DNA of 64,000 bases from Bradyrhizobium sp. 138 (lineage in GTDB: Bacteria > Pseudomonadota > Alphaproteobacteria > Rhizobiales > Xanthobacteraceae), in the NCBI RefSeq assembly GCF_023074075.1, contig NZ_JADPKT010000094.1, forward strand, positions 310,001 to 374,000. The letters run 5' to 3'. The stretch's first letter is position 1, and every line of letters starts with the position of its first letter. The translations under genes were made by a program, and so were the position numbers. The notes under the pieces are model-generated. The model was given only the letters and a program-made list of their open reading frames with translations, did not search any database and had not been told where the DNA came from. Below are positions 59,684-64,000 of this stretch, in pieces.

Positions 59684-60613
59684 TCAACCACCTGCACGGA
59701 TGCCGCCGCTCTCTGACGAGGCAATTGCAAAATGTTCGGCGCGCTCGACCAGGAGGTTCAGAAAGCTTCGCGCGCGCGGCGACATCCAGTGCGTCTCCGG
59801 ATAGACCGCATGCAGGGGCAGGGCGGCGATCGTATAGTCCGGAAGCACATGCTCGAGCTCGCCGCTGCGAAGTCCGTCCGCCGCATTCCAGTCGGGCAGG
59901 ATGGCGATGCCGAGATGATGCATCGTCGCCTCCTGCATCGCATCGGCATCGTCGACGTGAATGGGACCGTTGATCGATGCCACGTGTCGGCCGTGCTCGG
60001 ACTCGAAGGCCCATTGGTGTGCCGGCGACATCCTGGAATAGACGATGCATTGGTGTGAGCTGAGGTCATCGGGTGTCCGTGGCATCGGACGCCCGTGCAG
60101 ATAGGTGGGTGTCGCAACCAAATGGCGCTGCACGGTGCCGAGCCGGCGGGCGACCAATGTGCTTGCCTCCAGATGTCCAATCCGCAAGGCAAGCTCGATG
60201 CCCTCTTCCACCAGGTTGACGAAGCGCTCGCTGAAGCGGATGTCGACCCGGACCTCCGGATAATTGCGCACATATTCGGCGATGACGGGCATCATGTAGC
60301 GTCGTCCGAACGACGACGGCACGCCGATCCTGAGCGTGCCCGTCGGGCGCGGCGCCGCTTCTTCGACACTCGACCGCGCCATGTCGAAGCTGCCGAGGAT
60401 CTGGCGCGCGAGATCGTAGATGCGGTGTGCCTCGGCTGTCGGCTTGAGCGTGCGGGTCGTGCGCAAAAATAGCTGCGTGCCGAACTCGCTCTCCAGCATC
60501 GCGATGCGCTTGCTGATCGCGGGCTGGCCGATCCCGAGCTCCTTGGCCGCCGCCGAGAAGCTGCCGCCCTCAAGGGTGCGAACGAAGGCGCGCAGGCAGT
60601 CGATCCGGTCCAT
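59684..60613 (-). CDS. LysR-family transcriptional regulator of the styAB-like operon
   Basis: A 309-residue LTTR. HTH: CLRAFVRTLEGGSFSAAAKE then LGIGQPAISKRIAMLESEFG; ligand domain from about residue 90 (GTLRIGVPSSFGRRYMMPVI, RVDIRFSERFVNLVEEGIEL). It is divergent from the monooxygenase gene at 60733, and the 119-base gap contains the inverted repeat at 60619-60633, so it most likely regulates that operon. Confidence 0.91.
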   Translation of the reverse strand: MDRIDCLRAFVRTLEGGSFSAAAKELGIGQPAISKRIAMLESEFGTQLFLRTTRTLKPTAEAHRIYDLARQILGSFDMARSSVEEAAPRPTGTLRIGVPSSFGRRYMMPVIAEYVRNYPEVRVDIRFSERFVNLVEEGIELALRIGHLEASTLVARRLGTVQRHLVATPTYLHGRPMPRTPDDLSSHQCIVYSRMSPAHQWAFESEHGRHVASINGPIHVDDADAMQEATMHHLGIAILPDWNAADGLRSGELEHVLPDYTIAALPLHAVYPETHWMSPRARSFLNLLVERAEHFAIASSESGGIRAGG

Positions 60614-60618
60614 GATCT

Positions 60619-60655
60619 ATTCCGATCCGGAATAAATTATATCCCAGTTATTCCG
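60619..60655. promoter_or_regulatory. Candidate LysR operator: ATTCCG-N3-CGGAAT plus third half-site
   Basis: ATTCCGATCCGGAAT (60619-60633) is a perfect 6-base inverted repeat, and TTATTCCG (60648-60655) repeats the left arm. It begins 6 bases from the LysR start codon and lies about 80-110 bases before the styA-like ATG, so it could repress the regulator and activate the operon. Confidence 0.6.
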
Positions 60656-60732
60656 TAGTGCGCAACAAGATGGGCCGGTAGGCTTCCTGAAAACACGCGA
60701 TCACAACGCAGCAAACAGGGGAGGAAGACCAC

Positions 60733-61983
60733 GTGGCACGCAACGTCGGAATCGTCGGGGCCGGGATCGCCGGCCTGCATCTCGCGCTTTTCCTGCAGAA
60801 GCATGGCGTGGACGCCACCGTCATCACCGATCGGCCGCCCGAGGATTACCGCAACATCCGGCTGCTCAACACCGTCGCGCATCATCACGTGACGATCGCG
60901 CGCGAGGACTATCTCGGCGTCAACCACTGGGCCGACCCCAAAGATCACTATTACTACCATGATCACGTCTTCAATTTCCCGCAGCCCCTGAGCTTTCGCG
61001 GCAATTTCTCGAAACCGAGCCGCGCCGTCGACTACCGGATCTATCTTCCTGCCTTGATGAACGACTTCGTCAGCCGGGGCGGCAGGATCGAATATCGCCG
61101 CATCGAGGAGCGCGACATCCGTCCGCTGGTCGCGCGCTTCGATCTCCTGGTCGTGTCGACCGGCAAGGGTCCGCTGGGCCAGCTCTTCACTTACCGGCCG
61201 GAGCACACGCCCTATTCGCAGCCGCAACGGCGGCTGTGCGTCGGGCTCTACACCGGTGTGCGGCAGCCCGATCCCATGAACGTCACGCTGTCGGTCTCGC
61301 CCGGGCATGGCGAGATGATCGTGATCCCGACCATCACCTTCGGCGGCATCGCCAACGCGCTGCTGATGGAGAATGTGCCGGGAGGCGACATGGAGGAGCT
61401 GGCGACGCTCAGCTACGACGACAATCCAAAGCACTTCCTGAAGGTGCTGCTGGGCAAGCTGGAGAAGCACCACCCGACCACCTACGACCGTATCGATACC
61501 GCGCGCTTCGACCTGGCGCAGCCGCAGGACCTCCTGCAAGGCGGCGTGGTGCCGACGGTGCGCAATACGATGGTCGAATTCGACGACGGCAAATGCGCGA
61601 TCGCGCTCGGCGACGTTCATGCGATCGTCGATCCCATGATGGGGCAGGGGGCCAACGTCGCCTCCTATGCGGCCTTCGTGCTCGGCGAGGAGATCGTAAA
61701 CGCCGACGCGCTCGACGCGCGCCTCTGCGAGAAGATCGATTTGAAACGGCAAGACCGCGTGCTTGCGGCCTCGCGCTGGACCAACGTCATGCTGCAGCCG
61801 CCGACGGAAGCGCTGGGCATGCTGATCGGTGCGATGAGCCAGAATCCGGCGCTGGCCAACGAGTTCACCGAAAACTTCAACTATCCGGACCGGCAGTGGG
61901 ACCGCATTTCCACGCCGCAGCGCATCCAGGCCTGGATCGAACGCATGTCGGCGCCGCCAGAGCCCGTCAGGGCGATTGCGTGA
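60733..61983 (+). CDS. Styrene/indole monooxygenase oxygenase component (StyA-like)
   Basis: A 416-residue FAD-dependent monooxygenase of the two-component type (class E). The FAD-binding Rossmann motif is VGIVGAGIAGLHLALFLQKH (residues 5-24). LLNTVAHHHVTIAREDYLGV and VDYRIYLPALMNDFVSRGGR are typical of StyA/IndA, and CAIALGDVHAIVDPMMGQGA (about 292-311) is the second FAD motif (GD...P). Such enzymes epoxidise styrene or indole using reduced FAD from the partner reductase, which is encoded 6 bases downstream. Substrate not established here. Confidence 0.88.
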   Translation: MARNVGIVGAGIAGLHLALFLQKHGVDATVITDRPPEDYRNIRLLNTVAHHHVTIAREDYLGVNHWADPKDHYYYHDHVFNFPQPLSFRGNFSKPSRAVDYRIYLPALMNDFVSRGGRIEYRRIEERDIRPLVARFDLLVVSTGKGPLGQLFTYRPEHTPYSQPQRRLCVGLYTGVRQPDPMNVTLSVSPGHGEMIVIPTITFGGIANALLMENVPGGDMEELATLSYDDNPKHFLKVLLGKLEKHHPTTYDRIDTARFDLAQPQDLLQGGVVPTVRNTMVEFDDGKCAIALGDVHAIVDPMMGQGANVASYAAFVLGEEIVNADALDARLCEKIDLKRQDRVLAASRWTNVMLQPPTEALGMLIGAMSQNPALANEFTENFNYPDRQWDRISTPQRIQAWIERMSAPPEPVRAIA

Positions 61984-61989
61984 GGACCG

Positions 61990-62493
61990 ATGCGAGCGGA
62001 GACTGAGATGCCGCGCGCCAATCCGGCCTCGTTCCGCGAAGCCGCATCGCGCTTTGCGACCGGCGTCGCGGTGCTGACTGCGCTGGACGAGCACGGCCGC
62101 GTCTGCGGCATGACCGCGAACAGCTTCGTCACCGTGAGCCTGTCGCCGCCGACCGTGCTGGTCTCGGTGATGGCGGGGCGGATGCACCGGGCAATCTCCG
62201 CGACCGGCCGTTACTGCGTCAACGTCCTGCCGGACCACGGCCGGGATCTGTCGCGGCATTTCGCCAGCCAGCCGAACACCGGCGCCAGTCCGGATTACGA
62301 CATCGTGGATGGCCTGCCCCGCCTTTCGGGATGCATCGCCTACTTCGCCTGCGAGGTCACGCGACACGTCGATGTCAGCGATCACACGCTGATCATCGCC
62401 GAAGTCTCGAGCTGCGACCATGGCGACACCACGCCGCTGGTGTTCTTTTCCAGCCGGTATCATCTCGGCCCCGGCGTCCCCGTCGATCGGTGA
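61990..62493 (+). CDS. Flavin reductase (StyB-like, HpaC family)
   Basis: A 167-residue NAD(P)H:flavin oxidoreductase. The start PASFREAASRFATGVAVLTA, then GMTANSFVTVSLSPPTVLVS (flavin-binding loop) and ISATGRYCVNVLPDHGRDLS are characteristic of short-chain flavin reductases. It would deliver FADH2 to the StyA-like oxygenase encoded 6 bases upstream. ATG 61990 was chosen; ATG 62008 is an alternative with the same domain intact. Confidence 0.9.
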   Translation: MRAETEMPRANPASFREAASRFATGVAVLTALDEHGRVCGMTANSFVTVSLSPPTVLVSVMAGRMHRAISATGRYCVNVLPDHGRDLSRHFASQPNTGASPDYDIVDGLPRLSGCIAYFACEVTRHVDVSDHTLIIAEVSSCDHGDTTPLVFFSSRYHLGPGVPVDR

Positions 62494-62499
62494 CGCGCC

Positions 62500-62590
62500 T
62501 CACGCGTAGATCACCCGGCCGCGGAAAGTGAGCGCGGTATAGAACAGGGTCGGGTCGGAGAAACCGGTCTCGCGCAAGATCGCCTCGTCG
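62500..62590 (-). pseudogene. Second C-terminal methyltransferase remnant
   Basis: The frame before the stop at 62500 reads DEAILRETGFSDPTLFYTAL and TFRGRVIYA, the same tail as the remnant at 59275-59438. Nothing of the catalytic domain is recognisable upstream. Two scraps of one family 3 kb apart point to repeated duplication and decay in this region. Confidence 0.68.
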
Positions 62591-62681
62591 AGGGAAAGAT
62601 GGCGTCAAGGCGTGCACCCGTAAGCGCACCACGCAACGAAGTCAGATCGTTCGACTCGATCTGCCATGCCCAGACGCGCCC

Positions 62682-63152
62682 TCAGATCTCGCAGCCGGTC
62701 ACATTCAAAGCCTTGAGCAAGCCGCCGAACGCCTTGAGCCGACAGGGTTCGGTCTCGCTGACAGCCTTTGCGCGCTGAACATTGGCGGTTCGCTTGACGA
62801 CAATTGGCTTTGGCTTTGGCTTTGGCTTGGGAGGTTCGGCGGTCGCGGTCAGCTTCGGTTTGCTTCGATGACGGACGATCGGTTCCAGCGCGGACGAACC
62901 GACATGGACGTTTTGCGGAGCAACGGGGTTTTCGACTGAAGCTGCCTCTGTCGGCATCGCGCTGCTCACAGCGGCAATTTCGAGGCGATCGGCCTTCGCC
63001 AACGCATCATGCGGAGCAGGGATGCCTGCGTCATGCGCGGCGGGCGGCTGGGCCATCGCGACGGTGCGGCGCGGTGGAGCGCTCAGCTCCATGGCCGACA
63101 GCATTCCCACACTCAACAGGATGAGGAGGCCCAACAACGCCATTCTCAGCAT
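62682..63152 (-). CDS. Membrane-anchored or exported protein with Lys-Pro repeat, unknown function
   Basis: A 156-residue protein. MLRMALLGLLILLSVGMLSA is a membrane anchor or signal; the middle is Pro/Ala/Ser-rich and unstructured, with a KPKPKPKP stretch (about residues 115-125) that could span the periplasm or peptidoglycan, TonB-like in composition only. The C-terminus has two Cys (ETEPCRLKAFGGLLKALNVT then GCEI), which may form a disulfide. ATG 63152 follows GAGAGG; the longer open frame to 63242 is less likely. Family not recognised. Confidence 0.66.
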   Translation of the reverse strand: MLRMALLGLLILLSVGMLSAMELSAPPRRTVAMAQPPAAHDAGIPAPHDALAKADRLEIAAVSSAMPTEAASVENPVAPQNVHVGSSALEPIVRHRSKPKLTATAEPPKPKPKPKPIVVKRTANVQRAKAVSETEPCRLKAFGGLLKALNVTGCEI

Positions 63153-63609
63153 AACGCGCCTCTCACCTGGCTTAGTGCCGCTGAAAATCCTCCGCTGCAA
63201 TGAGGCAACTTTGCCGGCGGCTGCCGGCTCGCGAGGAATCATTTGCCGACAGGGTTAACGTCGGTGATGTTCCTGCACGTGCCGAAAGTGCCGCCGCTTA
63301 CGTGTGGCTTCCGCGCGCAGACCGTCCCTGGCCACAGTCTGTTCGGCCCTGAACTGAACATCACGAGAGCCATAGTCATGTCTGCTGTTTTGAGGGAAAC
63401 CGGACACCGCCTGACCCATCGGCCGACAGCTGCTTTTGGACCGGAAGCGGACAATTAGGTGGGGTCCTGGTCAGGGCATTGGGCCGCGGCCTGATACCCG
63501 GCGAAGCGGCGACGATCTCAGGCCCGGTCTTCGCCAGCTTCACCGGGCCACGCCGAAGCGGGTCGCATCGCCCGTTTCATTTAACGCGCCGGCAGAACCA
63601 AACGCGAGT
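63153..63609. other. 457-base intergenic stretch without a recognisable gene
   Basis: No supported gene is seen. ORFs on either strand around 63239-63458 overlap each other antisense and match no family. The part CTGCTTTTGGACCGGAAGCG-GACA near 63430 resembles a dispersed rhizobial repeat that contains TTTTGGxCCxAAGCGGACA, so this may hold a decayed repeat; I cannot confirm it. Confidence 0.4.
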
Positions 63610-64000
63610 TCAGGCTGGATCGATAGAAAAGATATCGTCGGCTTCGAGACGCATGGCGTCGCGGCATTCGCACGCGACCGCTGCGAGCCGCGATGGGTCG
63701 ATCTCGATTTCGCCTCGCCGTTCAGATCTGATCGCTCCGGAAGCGCGCAGATTGTGCATCAGGAGCGTCACCGTCGTCCGTCGCACGCCCAGTATTTGCG
63801 AAAGCGTCTCCTGGGTGAGCGGGAGGACGTCGTGGTCGACGCGGTCGCGAAGATGGAGCAGCCAGCGTGCCATGCGGGCTTGGACCGGATGCAGCGCATT
63901 GCAGGCTCCGCCGATTTGTAGCTGTATCAGCATCGCCTTGAAGTGAAGCTGGACAGCGTGGCGGATCGCGGGGCTCCGGCTAAAAGCCGCGTGGAAACGC
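63610..64000 (-). CDS. Crp/Fnr-family regulator, C-terminal part (cut by window edge)
   Basis: The open frame continues past the right edge, so only the last ~130 codons are seen. The visible part is the dimer-helix end (AFSRSPAIRHAVQLHFKAML) and the DNA-binding domain: ACNALHPVQARMARWLLHLR, DHDVLPLTQETLSQILGVRR and TTVTLLMHNLRASGAIRSER (HTH recognition helix), then a short tail. It is typical of rhizobial Crp/Fnr regulators. The cNMP-fold sensor lies outside the window, so ligand type cannot be judged. The Met at 63933 is internal. Confidence 0.85.
   Translation of the reverse strand, partial: RFHAAFSRSPAIRHAVQLHFKAMLIQLQIGGACNALHPVQARMARWLLHLRDRVDHDVLPLTQETLSQILGVRRTTVTLLMHNLRASGAIRSERRGEIEIDPSRLAAVACECRDAMRLEADDIFSIDPA

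Noticed and set aside
60637..62463. 608-codon open frame on the minus strand across the styAB-like genes
   Set aside because: Antisense to two recognisable enzymes and lacks any family motif.
63239..63458. Overlapping 71-codon open frames on both strands
   Set aside because: Neither has a family match, ribosome-binding site or plausible composition; probably repeat-derived sequence.
1..64000. CRISPR array, prophage or insertion sequence
   Set aside because: No regularly spaced repeats, no cas, integrase, capsid or transposase gene was seen in the window.

Overview
The window is GC-rich alphaproteobacterial chromosome, most like Bradyrhizobium or a close relative in the Rhizobiales. The evidence is the gene order (an SRP RNA directly ahead of dnaX-ybaB-recR; def-fmt-truA; dapE/dapD/argB/engB/yidC/rnpA/rpmH in one run), the short alphaproteobacterial SRP RNA, and many intergenic palindromic elements of the kind that litter Bradyrhizobium genomes. 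No rRNA, CRISPR array, phage or intact insertion sequence is seen.

Left part, 0-28 kb, mostly core genome. On the minus strand lie a PfkB kinase, NudC, a HIT protein, and an operon for uptake and conversion of an unknown amino-acid-like compound (Tat-type binding protein, permease, ATPase, a degenerate SDR, an enolase-superfamily enzyme). Then come SRP RNA, dnaX, ybaB, recR (+), an AmpG-like permease and rmuC (-), def-fmt-truA (+), and a long minus-strand block from rpmH down to dapE that mixes ribosome and membrane assembly (rpmH, rnpA, yidC, engB) with arginine and lysine/peptidoglycan synthesis (argB, dapD, dapE). Palindromic repeats of at least five families sit in the gaps. A strong sigma70-type promoter lies upstream of rpmH.

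Middle part, 28-40 kb. An intact tRNA-Arg(ACG), queD and a decayed second copy of the same tRNA are followed by a higBA toxin-antitoxin locus whose toxin has a one-base frameshift next to a perfect operator palindrome. Further on are a duplicated-domain secreted protein, a winged-helix/TPR regulator, a 1-Cys peroxiredoxin, a large autotransporter, an exported metallo-hydrolase, an AraC regulator, a phytanoyl-CoA dioxygenase-like enzyme and an ABM-domain protein.

Right part, 40-64 kb, accessory. A methyltransferase/zinc-dehydrogenase pair, a LysR-controlled 2,2-dialkylglycine decarboxylase-like enzyme with a gamma-glutamyltransferase, and a polysaccharide module (chain-length co-polymerase with a dead kinase domain, exported GH5 glycanase, Wzy/ligase-like membrane protein, diguanylate cyclase) suggest surface-polysaccharide and amine metabolism. 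From 52.6 kb on there are an apparently Tat-exported PLP enzyme, an LLM flavin oxidoreductase, and a 4.4-kb segment bounded by ~215-bp direct repeats of the LLM 5' end. That segment holds gene remnants and a 1008-residue BTAD/NTPase regulator. Next are a LysR-controlled two-component styrene/indole-type monooxygenase (styAB-like) and a Crp/Fnr regulator cut by the window edge. Several pseudogene scraps (dienelactone hydrolase, two methyltransferase tails, LLM copy) show this end has been rearranged repeatedly.
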